NCBI GenBank assembly: GCA_029465975.1
Contig: CM055744.1
Span: 558,001-622,000 of the forward strand
Direction: 5' to 3'
Source of the DNA: Dallia pectoralis
Lineage: Eukaryota > Chordata > Actinopteri > Esociformes > Umbridae
DNA: 64,000 nt
Shown here: in pieces, positions 44,258 to 58,063 of the stretch
Layout: each line of letters starts with the position of its first letter
Position numbering within the stretch: the first letter of the stretch is position 1
The notes under the pieces: generated by a model
The model's database searches: none
What the model was told of the DNA's origin: nothing
The model's input: only the letters and a program-made list of their open reading frames with translations
Made by a program: the position numbers and the translations under genes

Positions 44258-46812
44258 TGAACATCAGGTTATTGGTCAATTTTGGCAAATACATCATATA
44301 TGTTGAATAAGCATAAAGGTAGTGCATCTTCAATTATGAAAGGTTTGCTAACCCTTTTGTTAACTTAACCTCAAAATTCTACTTGCAACCCAGATAATAA
44401 TTCCTGCAGTTGATTTCATGTTTTTTTTAAATAAAGAAGGTTACGAAAGGCCTAATATGGTCAGACCATAATAATTTCACCTGGCATATCATTTTCACCA
44501 ATATTACCTACATTACTTTGATTTTCATTTACCTGTATTGGAACGTAAACACAATTAAAATACTCCTAACATGGATTTTCAATTACCGTTAAAATAATAT
44601 GTGTATAAGTGGTGGATAGTGCAATAAGATAGCCTACACTCCAAATGAGTTGGGTTGCATAAAAAATATATTTGGGGGAATTTTGAATGTTTCAGTTTAG
44701 AGTTATGTTTGAGAAAGACAAAATAAAACTATATATTTGTAGCTCACATTGGAGTCCAACCTGTATCCTTCAAAGTTGGATTCTGAGCCCACAGCACCCT
44801 TGCAGACTTGTAGAAGGTAGAGGAATTCACATGTTTTCATAGAAAGTGTAGCATATATGTTCATCCACGTCCCAATGTAAACACAATTGGCACGTCCTGA
44901 CTAATTCTGCAACCTAATGCGAGGTATTGCTTGGAATTATAGGTTGATACCATATTCAAGGCAGTTTTGTCATTTGGCCTTGAATGACAGACTCAGTTAT
45001 CGTCCCAAAATCCCTGAGGGATATTTTATGAATTGCAGTCCTACTTCTAGATCATACGCTTCCATGCTTGTAAGCGTAATTAACTATTTCTGGTTCATAC
45101 CAAGCGTCGTTTATAAAAAAGCCTTTTGATTTAACATCCAACATGCCAAATTAAGGTCAACATTAGCTTAAACGTCAGACATGTCCACTATAGTCTGAGC
45201 ATTTAGAAAGGGTTGCAATATTTCTGAGGTTAGTGGTCATGTCATCTATTTATGGTTCATTTGGTTACATGATGTAGTTTACATAAGTTCGATCAACCCT
45301 TGCAGTAACACTGTCATTGTAACTTTAGCTTTGTTGTCTTGTGTAAGCCACAGTGTATGAAAAAATACATTTGACCCCATTAGTTAAAAAGACACCCTTT
45401 TCTTTTATTATAAGATTGTATGTCTAATTGTCTATGATAGGGTAGTATTCAAGCTCTATAAGAAGGAATGTTTTCAGCTTGGGGAGAGAAGTATGGCCAT
45501 TTTCTGTTAGCATCAGAGCATTCTGCTACAGTGTGTGGTCTCACTTCAAGCCTGTCTTCACTTCATTGCTAGGTGACCTTTTCATAGTCAGCATGCTTAG
45601 TTTAGCGCGCAGCTTCACACTATCCTCTCAGAGGCACTCATGTGTTTTTCTTGGTCTCAAGGCATATCCCTCATTATAAACAACATTCATTATGAAGAAC
45701 ATTCAAATATGGTATTAACATTTTAACTTGTGCCTGTGCAAAATCATTCTCGACCAACATTATTTTTTTCTTTTTCCCATTGAATTGCCTATTTATTGTT
45801 TATATTCTAGTTTTTGTTTTTATTCTATTGACTGCATTGTGGGAGCGGTATTTTAATAAAAACCTGTCTGGAACCTTTGGGAGCCTTGATAGAACAGGCT
45901 GTGCAATAAACAGTTTTGGAAACTAATTAGTTGAGGATGAATATAAAATGCATGTATTTTATTATTTTAAATTTTGTGTGTAAAGAACATTGAATTGCTT
46001 CTGTCTGCAGCCCTGGTTACCATGTTAACTTCAAGCTTCAGATCTCTTTTCAGATTATTAATGTATCCGTCTTGTCCTTTCTTACTAAAGAATCTGACAT
46101 TTAATGCTGACATATTTTGTCATGTTATTATTAAGAGATGGCGTTGTGCTGTTGATGGGTGTGATTAGCTATCAGCTGTGTCTAATGGGTCTGTGATAGA
46201 CGGCCCAGCGTTGGCTGTTATCCTTTTTTCATAGCACAGCCACCAAAAACATCACAGGAGAAAGGGTACAGCTCCATGTTTGTATAATGTGTGGTGACCT
46301 TTTCTTTAACATTTGTACATGGCTCAGGTTTTGTTGTTATTCATACATTTTTTAAAGATAGTATGTCGGTTTATGTTATTATCTCTCATTCTACCCCAGT
46401 GATGCCTGGGTGGGGAAGGGCTGCATACTATGTTGCTAACTTGCTGATGAAACAGCAGCTCGTGAACCTCTAGATCCATCAAGTCATTTGCAGGCTTTCC
46501 AACGATATACAGAGATGAGCTCCAGACGTTTGATCTCTTAATTCCAGACCTGGCTCTTTCCGCCGAGAGCTCCTCCTGCTTATTGTGCACTTCTGCCAGA
46601 CGTGGAGCTTTTTTATTACAGACCCTTTTAGGCGATGATGCTGATCCAAGCCCATCCAAGACCACACACACTCTGGTGCCGTCCAACCAGAACCCTACCA
46701 GTATGAGTAACGGCTGGACGTGGCACTGATGAATAAAAACAGACAGTGGGAGATAAAGACGTTTAGTTTAGTGGATGGCAGAAAGACTGATAGACAGAGA
46801 CAGATAGTAACT

Positions 46813-46890
46813 AACTCGCAGACTGACTCGCAGACTGACTCGCAGACTGACTCGCAGACAGACTCGCAGACAGACTCGCAGACTGACTGA
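46813..46890 (+). repeat. 12-bp tandem repeat ACTCGCAGACTG, about 6 units
   Basis: ACTCGCAGACTG units, later ACTCGCAGACAG, located about 160 bp before the exon 2 acceptor. Confidence 0.9.
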
Positions 46891-47047
46891 CAGACACACT
46901 GTGATACGTAGCGACAGACATTCTTTGCTTGCCATCATTCATGTCACGTACCACTTGAGGTTCAGCGCCAATTTTTTTCAAACCATTTCCCTAATCAAAA
47001 TATTTATAAAAAGCTACGCTTACGGCTGTGTGTCTTTGTTCTCACAG

Positions 47048-47129
47048 AATGATACATTGGGCCGATCGCATTGAGAAGGATCTGGAGAGGACTCTGCAAC
47101 TGATTACTGGAACCCAGCAAATGAAAGGG
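47048..47129 (+). CDS. cacna2d2: Voltage-gated calcium channel alpha2/delta-2 subunit, exon 2
   Basis: The acceptor TTCTCACAG precedes A-ATG-ATA, and the donor GGG|GTATGT follows. With exon 1 ending in two bases, the join codon is ACA (Thr). Exon 2 then encodes MIHWADRIEKDLERTLQLIT and GTQQMKG, ending in phase 0. The pattern HWA-R-E with G-QQ eleven or so residues later resembles the N-terminal region of mammalian CACNA2D2 just before the 'IYKDNR' exon, and the exon end falls at the equivalent place. This belongs to the extracellular alpha2 part, before the VWA/MIDAS domain. No exon 3 match was found in the remaining 16.8 kb. Confidence 0.78.
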
Positions 47130-50100
47130 GTATGTACATAAGAACTTTACTTTCTCTCTTCCTCCCTCCCTATACCTTCCCCCCCCTCTAGGCTAGTCTA
47201 GTATTGTTTCTAGGCCAAGTGGAAACATGAGACATCAGTTTGTTTGTGTTCTCTAGAGACTACACACATCTCTGTCTTTCTGTTTTGCCATTGTGCTGGA
47301 GCCACCCCAGTGCTGAGGCAGCAGATAGTTTGGCTGTGTTACACAGAGTTATAGCTGGTTTCCACACAGAGCCAGTGTGCACATTCACAGTGCTCCCAGG
47401 ACTGGAAATGGACCCAAATCTAATGCTTCGCTGTACAGCGGACATGATGATTCAGCCAGCCATGCCCGAGGTGATTGTAGCATTTGCTAGGGGGAGGGTA
47501 ATGGCTGTTCCAGCTTCTTGGTAGTGTTGTAGCAAGTATGGCTAACCACGTCCTTGGAGCTTGGTGAAAAAATGGGTGTGTCGGTGGATGGATTGACCAC
47601 GATATTGGTGACACGGTTTTAATTAGAAATCTCCGCTTCTAAAGTTTTTAAAGAGCCATAGTTTGCCGTTTTCAACAACGCCACTGTACAGTATTGACTG
47701 TTGTTTATTTTTCTGTTATTTATTTTTCTGTTATTTGCTTGTGTTACTGTAACTTACTTTGACTGTCAGTTCGATATTTTAGATGGTACTTCACATGCCG
47801 TGCATAGCAGGACAGCAGTATTTGGCCAGCTGGAATGAAGGACCCTGTCAGTGTTGTCGCTTCCATTCTATCAACACGATATCACAGGTTTTGTGAAATA
47901 GACACGGTTTTTGTACCCAAAATTTGTGACGTGTTGATAGTGCTGATTCTATTGCTAGATGAAATATTTAGCAATATCAGTTACTGTGTAGTATATGACA
48001 CACAATTATTATTTCACGGCCACTATGGATTTTCAATATTAGGATAGCTAAAAAGCCGATGCACGATTAATCAAACAATTCATGGTTGTAGTCCCCGATT
48101 TATTTTAACACACAATACAAGCTTGCTCAAAAAAGAGGACCAAACTGATGTTCACCTGTAAAATATTTGATGAGGAAAAAAATGTATTAGAGCGAAGTGC
48201 TATCTCAAGAATGTATACATCTTGCTTGTATACATCCTTGATTAAGTCGAATGCATTGCTTCTCAGCCTCTCTGTCCCGCCATGCATACAACTTTTTCCA
48301 ACAGTTTTGTTTAACCAGCAGACCTTTGACAAAGTTGATTTAGGCTAAATACTGTAGCATCACAATAATCATATTCAATGCTGTAGGCTAATAGCAAGGT
48401 AGAAGCCCGGTTAGTCTGAAAAATTAATCAGCTAGTAATATCAACCATGTGTAGCTCTTTATTGATTATGTGATAATTGACCGTTTTCTAAGTGATGTTT
48501 AATTTTAGCTAGAAACTTGCTTTAATATTATGCTCGAGAGTCCCTTCCAAATTCTTCATGAACTAATCTCTTTCCTGGACACCTCAGTCTCAAATTGGTT
48601 AAAGGTCTGGTGGACCCATGCTTCAGACGTCTGTAGTCTATCACAACAACTCCAGAAATCAACAGCATGATAGACAACGGCTCAGTCTACGAGCTTAAAC
48701 AACCATTCTCCAGAGGTGAAAAGAGTACTGAAATATCCAACTCCAGTAGAAGCGTGTGGGGCTTTCGGACAGCAGAGGAGTTGGCTATAAACATTTCTTA
48801 ATGACATCGATAACAATGAAACAAATTTGCTATATTTGTTCAGGCTAGCTGATATTTTATTTGTTGAAAACAAAAAGCTTGCAGTATGTCATTACACTGC
48901 CACCCCTCTTCAGCGTCTTCTTTATGAATGTTTTTTAAACTTTTCAAAAATCTTCCAACATTTATTTTTGTTGACCCTTTGATGACAAAGGGTTTAGCTG
49001 CTAATTCATTATTTTCATTATTTTAAGAAAGCGTATTTTCAATCCACGGCAATGCACATTACACAAATCATCAGCAGTCATTGAAGATTCACCAAGCAGA
49101 ATGCTTAGTTGCACATCCCGTAAACAGTAAAATGTGCTGTTTTATTCAATATTCTGATGATCTGCCCATTTCTTTCAACATGCCAATTTTTGGACACCCT
49201 CTAATTCACAGCAATGATTGTCGTGATTCTAGAAGTTCTTTTAGGTGAAGTCATGGCAAGCTACTGAAGATGCCGCCAAGCATCTTCCAGGTTAGGTGTT
49301 GGTTATTGAGGATCAAGTTGTGTTTGGGAATTGACAATGGTTGTGATTGGCATGGAGACGTGTTGGTTTTGATATCAAAGGAGTTCTTATTTATACATCG
49401 TTTATCTAAATTCACATTGTGTGCATACATTGTTAAGCCAAAAACCTTGCATGCGGCTATTGGTTCTGATGAAGCACGACGGATGGACTAAGGTCATGAG
49501 ATATGCATTTTCTTTTTTACAATCAATGGGTACATATTTTAATGATTAGTCCAAAGATGTAAGCAAAAATAGACAAACCCCAGCTTATCACTACAGCAAG
49601 CTTGAAATGTTGTGGATGGAGACAGCATTTGTGGCTTGTCAACAGTGATGGAGACGTGTTTGTATCACAAATCTCTGTGGTTTAATGGAAGAATCAGGCA
49701 CAGGCAATAATCCTGCTTGAAGGTTTTTAATGAAACCAAACATCAAATGACAAAAAAAGATATAAAATTTAATGAAATCAAAGTGCTTAACGAAGCAACG
49801 ACAACATTTACAAAACAGATCTCTAAGCAACACTCACCAACAGTAATGGAAGAAGGACAATTAATGACTCAGTACAGGGATGACTATATGAATGAAAGGA
49901 AACTGTGAAACAACCTACGGAACAACGGCGATGCAACCTAGTCTAGCAAACCAGTTGCAGCCTGGCCGATTTCCTTCCGTTAAAATAATAAGAGTTTGTG
50001 TAAGATAACCATTAATACTGCCCCAAACACAAGTCGTTACAGTGTGTGGAAAATGCCCCGGCGCCTGGAAAAGCAATTGTAATGTGATGTATTCTGCTCC

Positions 50101-52225
50101 TCCAGGTTGTGGGTATTTAGTGAGCGGGACTGACAGCCGTGCAAAGTGAACGGGCTATGGAGAAAGAGAAGTATACGGGTGGTTTAGATAGAAGTTGGGT
50201 GCAGATTGGAGAGAGTGGCTAGCAGTATTTAGAATGAGGGATCTGACAACAAGAAGAGATGATGAATGTGGACAGATTTGTAGAAACAGAATTGGAGTTG
50301 AGAGAAAGACTGAGAGGGAGAAAGAAAAGGCGGGATGCAAATGGATGGATAGTGTAAAAGGAGAGATAGAAGAGGAAAGAGATATAGCTTCTATTAAGGA
50401 AGGATGGACGCTCTGTTTCTCTGTTTTTCATTATAATCCTGGTGGCTGGTGGTGACTTGTGTTTTGACAAGACTGTTTGACTGGACACTGGAATTACTTT
50501 ACCATCTCCAGCTTAGCCCGACCTGTTTGATAAGCAAAGAGTAGGATTACTCAATCTGCCATGGTGGACTGAAGAACACGAACTCTGTGCTCATTACACA
50601 CAAACGGTTTAGGCCAATAGTTCACAACCTCTTCTAGACAGCCTATTAACACTAGATATGCTGAAAGGTCTCAATTTGACCCAGAGGTGACTTTATTTTG
50701 GCGGCACTCTATAAACTTACAGGAAACGACTTACATGAATCACCTTTTAGGATTGCTCCTAGATATCCTTTTCTTGGTTAAAATAGCCACTGGAATAGCG
50801 ATTTTAAGCTATTTTGCTTCCCCGAGAAAGGTTACATTTCTAGGGGCTTTGGTAGGGTATACATAGCTAGATAGCTAGATTTTGATCGCATCATACTTTC
50901 ATAGCTTAAAACTTGTTTTTAATTTCTGTTTATCCGATTTATATATAATTATACCAATGTACCACACAAATTATCTTAAATTAAACACATATTTTAAAAA
51001 GAAAACTTTTGATTTTTTTTAAACAAATACAATTATTTATTCTTTAAACCAACACACATAGTTTGATGCCATGTGAAAGTCAACAAAGACAATTGTCCTT
51101 TACAAAAACACTCAAGTTGGCGTTGAAGTACCCTAATGGACCAGATTGCATGGCTGTATTCGGTAGGGAGTTCATTTCAGTCAGTGCGCTGTTTTCTGCC
51201 ATAAATATTGTCCTGGTGCTAATATGTGTTGGACGAAGTCGCAGGCTCGACTTTTGACAGACACTCCTTTCCTTACCAACAAAAAGGCAACATTGTCAAG
51301 TTGGCAGATGTGCAGGGAACAAAACTAATGATACCTGCCAAACATTTAATTCAAACAGCGATTACAAATTGGATTGTGTGTGGGCATTGAAAATTGTTTC
51401 ACTCGATTGGCTCTTCACATGTAAATGCCAATATACAAATATTTGCTGTCAGGAAAATGGTTTGGAGATCAGTAAGTCTGTACAAGCCTGGTGCAATGTA
51501 GCACATCTAAAATAAATCAACTTATTTTATTTGTCATAATTTCACTCTACTGAATGATATTAGGCAATATTGAATAGCAAAACCTCAAGAAAAAAAACTA
51601 TAATTACAACATTTGATATAAAGTTAAAAATTAGAGTGCTTTAGCCCTCTAATGAAGTTTGAGCCCAATAAAATATACTTAAAAAAGCCATATTTTTTAT
51701 TTTTTTATTTGGCTGTATGATATGCGTATCTTTCAACACACCGTGCAAAGCCAATGTTTAATGTGCTACCATACTTTTAGCAAAGGAAAACGTATGGATT
51801 GTGCACAATGTATCAGACAGTTGGTGTTGACAGTGCTGCAAAGAAACCAATTAATTTGGTTTAAATTAAAATAATTTGTGTGCTAATATGGTACTATAAA
51901 GGCCTACATCTATGTGCAGTTACGATAGTGTACACTTTTAGGCAATTTAAATTCATTTGCAAAGCTTCAACGTTTTGGTTGAACTTTTTATGCACCATCA
52001 AACTTTTACCTAGTTTCTATCTATGGTATTGCAAAGACTCACAACATGCGCCATCTACTGGTCTTTGTGAGTCAGCAACACCCTCCTATTTAAAACACGC
52101 ATAGGTTAAATGACCCATCCCGGTGCTTTTTGTAGTTGAGAATGCCTCGGCGCTTCTAGTGTTAAATGGTGAAGCACTGTAACATATGTTGTGATCTTGA
52201 TTTATTATAGACAGGAAGGCCGAAT
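47130..52225 (+). other. cacna2d2: cacna2d2 intron 2, first part; no other gene seen
   Basis: AT-rich intronic DNA. Short frames on both strands (47240-47614, 48105-48348, 49639-49908, 50155-50488) overlap one another and carry no motif. No transposon ends were recognised in this part. Confidence 0.5.
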
Positions 52226-52650
52226 CGGCATTAATTATTTTTATTTTACATTTATTTTACCAGGTAGAGATTGAGAACAAGTTTGCAACGGCGACCTGGT
52301 CTAGATAAAGCAAAAACGTGCAAGACAACATATGGTTTCACAACATATAGACAGAATACAACAGTGTAAATATCAGTGGGATTATACATGGCAATACAGA
52401 ATCAAGTGGAGAGCCAATATACTGTTAATACAAGATGGGGAATAAGTAGGTCAGCAATGATATGAGCAGCATTTATTTTATTTATTTAACTTTTATTTAA
52501 CCAGGGAGACACATTGAAACCGAGGTCTCATTTGCTAACGTGCCCTGGGAACATCAACTCACAAATATAAAAACAATTATATAACTGTGCAACACTGTGC
52601 TCTCAAACAGTATGACTGCAACAAGCCATTGAACTTAAGTCTTTTTTTTC
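52226..52650 (-). mobile_element. Two adjacent LINE 3' end fragments, antisense
   Basis: TTTTACATTTATTTTACCAG GTAGAGATTGAGAACAAG near 52240-52282, and TTATTTAACTTTTATTTAAC CAGGGAGACACATTG near 52482-52517. Both are antisense versions of L2-like LINE 3' tails (CTGGTTAAATAAA). They are two distinct truncated insertions in the same orientation. Confidence 0.6.
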
Positions 52651-53250
52651 GCGTCATTAGCGCCACCATTAGGCCAATGTGATCCATACTTTACTGCTTA
52701 GCTAATGTCATGTCCCTCAGCATGTGTGCAGTATATCATCACTCTGAGTCAAACAGTTCCACAGATAGCAACCAATATACACACTTGCATTTTATAGCGC
52801 CCGCTGTGGTTGGGGTGAAACTGCCTGCATATCTTAAATCTTGAGATTTAATGAGCATTTATTTAACAAGCCACGCCCACACTTTTTTTTTGTTTAAAGG
52901 CAGCCAAGTTTTTTATTACATTTGCCTGAAATCTCCGCCTATGTGAATATTGGTCATTTGGTATGATAGAAGTAGAGTTATGAGTGATTTTCACAAAATC
53001 CAACATGGAGAAAATCCATCATGGCAGACTTTATGAATCCCATTGGAAAAATATTTCCTTGTGAGGGTGTGGCATGCTTCCAATGTTGGCTAATTTGGTG
53101 GCATGTCACAGCGCCACCATGAGGCCGATATGCAAGGCATTGTAATTGTGTGCATTGGGCATGTAACACACTGTAAATTAAGGCACCATTGGGCCTTTTC
53201 ATCTCACAGGAATACAAGAAACACAATAGATTTTCAGCAGCCTAGGCATT
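52651..53250. repeat. Old dispersed repeat with paired 'GCGCCACCAT' blocks
   Basis: 'AGCGCCACCATtAGGCCaAT' near 52660-52680 recurs as 'AGCGCCACCATgAGGCCgAT' near 53111-53131, and 'CATGGCAGACTTTATGAATC' near 53018-53038 resembles text at 3700-3735. It is a widespread noncoding fish repeat type whose class I cannot name. Confidence 0.45.
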
Positions 53251-53284
53251 GGGCATGTATTACTCTGTAAATCTAAAATAATTT

Positions 53285-54360
53285 TCTTAAACTTTGACAC
53301 CAAGGTGAGGGAGACAGGGAGACACATTGAGAGACCAATGTCTCATTTGCAAGTGTGCCCTGTGAACATCAACTCAACTTAAAGACAGATACATACAATT
53401 AACAGACATACTGACAATTATTGCCACAGTCAATTAAAACAAACACAATTCTCACTATAACAATCTAATACAATTTTCTTCAGAGTAGAGTCAGATGCAC
53501 TTTGGTATGTTGTATCACCATGGTCTAGCACAGGCATGAAAGTTGACTAAATAGTTTTTCTCCTGTTCTCCAATGAAAAGCACGATTTGTTTATGTAAAA
53601 GAAACCAATTTTACACCTAAGCTTTTTAACAAGCTCACTAGTATGTTTCTTAATTGAAAGGTCTCTGTCAATCCAAATCTCAAGGTATTTATATGAAGGG
53701 ACCCGTTCAATTATAAAACCATCCAAAGAGTGAAGCTGTAAGTCCAGAGATGTCACCTGAAGAGTTTTTAAAAAAAACATGTATTTGGATTTGCAAGTGT
53801 TAAGTACAAGCTTTAAGTTTTTAAGTTGTACCTGCACATTATTAAAATCAGACTGTAAACTAGCCATAGCAGCATTGCTTGTTGGAGCACAGGCATATAG
53901 AATAACATCATCAGCATTAAGGTGGAATGTGGAACTATTTACATATTGACCAATAGCATCAATGTATATAGTAAAAAGAACAGGTCATAGGTTGGATCCC
54001 TGAGAAATATCTCTGTTTACTTCAAGACTATCGGACTTAACTCCAGCCAGCACAATAGTTTGCATTCGGTCTGTAAGGTCGTTATGAAACCAAAAACATG
54101 CAGCTGGACTAAGCTTATTGATGACAATTTCATCTGCATGATATCATGGTAAACTGTATCAAATGCCTTTGACAAGTGAATGAACAATGCAGCGAAATAG
54201 AGTCTATATACTGCATGTAAAAGTTTAAGTGTATACAGCAGGTAATTAATTTCACAAATTGTACGACAGTGATTGTGGGAGGAAGAGCATTTGTGTATGC
54301 CCGAGCAAATTGAATAATTCAAAGAATATAAACAGGCATGACAGCAGTACATTTAAAAAT
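53285..54360 (-). pseudogene. LINE reverse transcriptase relic, antisense
   Basis: On the minus strand 54352-54017 contains ALFIHLSKAFDTVYHDIM (motif A, catalytic D in KAFDT), followed near 54000-53930 by eroded QGSIL- and ADDVILY-like text. 53867-53547 reads MASLQSDFNNVQVQLKNLKL and 'VPSYKYLEIWID', the post-catalytic thumb region. 53285-53350 carries the LINE 3' UTR 'GGGAGACACATTGAG'. Frame changes and stops show it is inactive. Class: L2/CR1-like. Confidence 0.78.
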
Positions 54361-54821
54361 TATCCACTGTGCAAATTGTGCACGACAAAAAGTAAGTGGG
54401 GTGTGCACGAAAACCAGACGACAGTTAGCGCAAGCACTGTGCTAACAAGCACTGAAGTCACAAGCACTAACACACTCTCATACACACACCGCAAGATGTT
54501 TTTTGTTTTTTTGCGTGACTTGGCAATGATGTAACTTTTGATCAATGTAATTGGTTCCTTGATTTAATAGCTTTTACTCCTGAAGACAATTTACAGTAAA
54601 AGCTGAGTGTCCCTCCCTACTGTAAGTAATTACCTTTAAAGGCTGAAGGAGCCCTGACCTAACCTCACTCCATATCCTGTATCCTGCACTGTATCTCTGT
54701 TCTCCCTCTCTCCTCCCGCTCTTTGTCTCCCACCTTTTCTATCTCTCACACACTCTCTTGCCCTCTCGGTTTCTCCCTCCCTAGCCCCCTGTCTCACCTC
54801 TTAGTGATTTGGGTCCCCTCT
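54361..54821. other. No gene seen; pyrimidine-rich tract
   Basis: CT-rich, TCTC-type sequence from about 54690 to 54800. No motif. Confidence 0.5.
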
Positions 54822-54829
54822 GTCTATGT

Positions 54830-56305
54830 CAGGCCTATTCAAATAGCGACCTGGGGGCAAATTTGGCCCTATTGAACAATTCACCTTTGACTAAGCTCCG
54901 CCCCCCTTAGTTACTGTTGCTACGTCCGACAACTTCATCTGGGCTCTGGTTTGGTATCAACATGGCTTATGCTGTGACAGCTCTTCCTGCTGAAATTTGA
55001 TCAAACTTTTATAAAGCAGCAAATAAAGTGTCCGATAGAAGTAGGCAAAAGGCGCTGCAATATGCGTTTGAAGGCTATATTCAAGACATACAGGTGAAAC
55101 AAGGCATCCAAAGAGGTAAACGCATACCGGTCACAGTGAAAAAATTAACCACTGTATCCTACTAATCGAGACGGAGGCTGGGACTAACAATATGTCAAAA
55201 AGCAACACTGTTCATGCAAAGCTGGGTAGGTCTCTATTCACTTCTATAATCGTTATTACAAAGCAAACAGACTACGCGAGTATAACGTTGTATTTATTAG
55301 CAGCGTGTGCTAGCGTATCAACAACTGGTATGCTAGGTAACGTTAGCTGACAACGTGATGTTTTGGTTAGCTCCACAGGGTTTTGCGCGCATTTAAGTGT
55401 GTTGGCAGATGTGTAGTTTTAGTCAGTCAGACTTTGAAGTAACAGTGATGTTGGTTTTTCTGTCTTAATCTCTGTACCATCAAGAATGGCAAAGGTTGTT
55501 GGGAACTCTGCTCTCTAGTTGTCAGGCATGTTTTCTGTTATGCATGTTTTCTGTAATCCAAAGATGACACTTGTCAGGATTTGACTTCGGTTTTGGGAAG
55601 GGAAAAAACGGACACCCCCCTCCAACCTCTCTGGGAAACGCGTATCTGTGTTACAAATGCCCCAGGCATAAACGTTTAACTATATTTTTGATAAAACTAC
55701 GACGGTAATAGCCTGTCGAGATCAAAATATAAGACGCCCGTGTTGTTAAAGTCAATGGAGCGCTGTGAAAGTGTCGGACCTCTGTCGGAGCTCGTTCTTG
55801 GCTGCGCTGTGATTGGTCAATCTACATTCTAGGGTGTGGCTTAGCCAAAGGCGAATTGGTTTTTTTTCTAGTTTTAAAATGTGTACTCACTGTCTGAAAG
55901 ATATACTTCAGGGATATTTGAATGTTGTTATTTCCCCAAATAAGATTTGATATGGCAGAGATACTTGAAACTGCAGTTGCAGTTTTGCACTTATGACAGC
56001 TTTATTTTGATTGTTTGATATATATATATAAGCTATTACTTATGTTTACTGTTTTAAGGATAAAAGCTGTGTATATGTATTTGCACTTTGTTGTAGGTCT
56101 AATTAATACAAGTTGAATGTGTTGAAGTAATAAAGGAAACCAAAAGAACAATGTACCTTATTTTATTTCATATATTATGTACCTTAACTAAGGTTTAGTA
56201 TATACATATAGTATATTTTCATTTCCTTTAGCTAATATCAATCTGCCCTCACAAATTTTGGAATTTCCTAGTTTGCCCCCCTGCAAATGTATTTGAAATA
56301 GCCTG
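54830..56305. mobile_element. hAT element with protein remnant
   Basis: Ends CAGGCCTATTCAAATA...TATTTGAAATAGCCTG, flanked by a perfect 8-bp duplication GTCTATGT (54822-54829 and 56306-56313). Near 54962 a + frame reads MAYAVTALPAEI, a stop, then 'SRQKALQYAFEGYIQDIQ' VKQGIQRGKR up to about 55130. This is probably a captured or residual protein fragment. No catalytic motif is seen. Confidence 0.9.
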
Positions 56306-56313
56306 GTCTATGT

Positions 56314-58063
56314 GGGAATCCAATCTCTAGGATCTCACTTTCTGGCTTTGTGAGTGTCTCTCTTTCCATCTCTCGCTCTATTTATATATATGTACAAGTT
56401 CTAAGGCATGTTGAATGGTTTGACATTTTAGAAGATTTCATAGTGAAAAATAACTCAGTGGAACTGGCTAAGTGGAAGGTCCATAGTTGAGTTTGAGGGT
56501 TATGAGCTATGTACATATGATAGGGAAAATATAAAGATTCATATTGTTCATGTTCATATCATTGTGTGTGCTGCACTAGTTCCCCTGCAATCATAGCAAA
56601 TTGTCAAAATGTGGTCAATATGTTTGTGCATTGCATTTCTTTTTTCTGATAGATCTTTGTGTGATAATTCATACAATGTTAGCATCCTTTCTTGTTTAAG
56701 TACAACAACAACAAAACGATCAAATTAAACTGGATGGCAAACACTTTCCTCCTCACAGTGGCTCATCAAACAAGCAGATAGCCGGGTTGGGAGAGCAGGC
56801 GTTGGTTGGTCTGCCTGTCTGGGAGATGGTAAACAGCATTATTCTCCGGCTCATTCACGCTCCACAGAGGAATGGAAAGGAACACAGACACAGGCGTGTT
56901 TCATTTCCCAGTTTTTATTGGCTTTCTGACAAAGGCCCACACAGATTCCTGAGATACCTGTTTTTAAGGCTCTGCTGCGCTTTTGTAGTTGTGAAATTGC
57001 ATTTATTTCCAAACGCCATAGAAAACCTGAACATTGTCCTCACAAACCACAGTTAATAACAAATGTCCATGAACATTTGAGCATTGAATAAACATGTTTG
57101 CATTGTCTAAAAACATGTGTACATTGAATACACTGATTATTAGACTCACATAATGAGAACTCTCACTACTAATATCGTTGATGCAGCTTTTTTTTAATAC
57201 CATTAAAATGATCTGCTAAGCTCGATCACTAATGTCTTCATTCTATCAATTGTCTGGTCATTCAAAATGGATGACCCCTGACTCGTTGTTGACATGTCTG
57301 TAGAGCTCAGTGGCCTTGTTCTGTTCCTCAAGCAAAGACAATCTGAAGTCAGACTAAAATCAATAGAGCAGATTTGAGTCCACTGCTTAATGGGTGGCCA
57401 GTAGCCAGCCGTGGCTGTTATGTAATTTCTGGACAAATAATAAACATTTTACATCACGTGTTTCCCAATTTGATTCAAGCATATCAAATGGCCATAATAA
57501 AGGTTCATAAAAAAAGTATTTTCTCAATGATAGGCTTCTTTTTCATATTATGACCAGCAAGCCTCATTTAGCATCACTCATGGCTGTGTGTAGCCCACAC
57601 TATGAAGTTCAGTAACTAATGGCCGTTTTGAAGATGGGGACGTGTAGCTAAAGACTGCTTGATTAATGCGATGTGAGCTGTGCTCACATTAATCCTGCTG
57701 CTTTTGGTTCCTCTTGAGTATAAAGAGCAAGTAGCATTCTGTTAAGGGAGGAGAATTTACTAGAATATGCCCAACTGGGATTAAAGATTGTAAAAATCAT
57801 AATTGCTGTTAAAGGAGGAACCCGTCTCCTCTCCTCATCACCTAACCGGGAACACCACGGTTATCTGCACTGTTTGTTTGCTCGTGTCTGTATGCAGGTG
57901 TTTGAATTCTAACTTGTGTGTGAGCAGAGACTAATGTCACTGTGGGACAGCTCACATTCTTCCAGGCGTGACACGGCAAGTGGCAAATTGAAGGTGCAAA
58001 ACCATACTTAGTTTTATAAAGTGAAATAAAATCAGGGTTTACTAACAGAACATCAGAAAAAAA
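56314..58063. other. cacna2d2 intron 2; no element recognised
   Basis: AT-rich. The frame 56787-57056 (89 residues) lacks motifs and splice support as an alpha2/delta exon. Confidence 0.5.

Larger units (their letters stand above)
40726..47047 (+). other. cacna2d2: cacna2d2 intron 1
   Basis: A 6.3-kb intron bounded by GTAAGT and a TTCTCACAG acceptor with an upstream T-rich tract. It holds a 38-bp tandem repeat (40863-41036), a TG run (44234-44257) and a 12-bp repeat (46813-46890). About 42960-43400 is locally GC-richer and reads like a degraded coding or retroelement segment in + frames (GQGARLVESSGAKDGS), but I cannot assign it. The remainder is AT-rich with no element recognised. Confidence 0.65.

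Noticed and set aside
56787..57056. 89-residue frame as a further exon
   Set aside because: No similarity to alpha2/delta sequence that I can see, and no convincing acceptor and donor pair.
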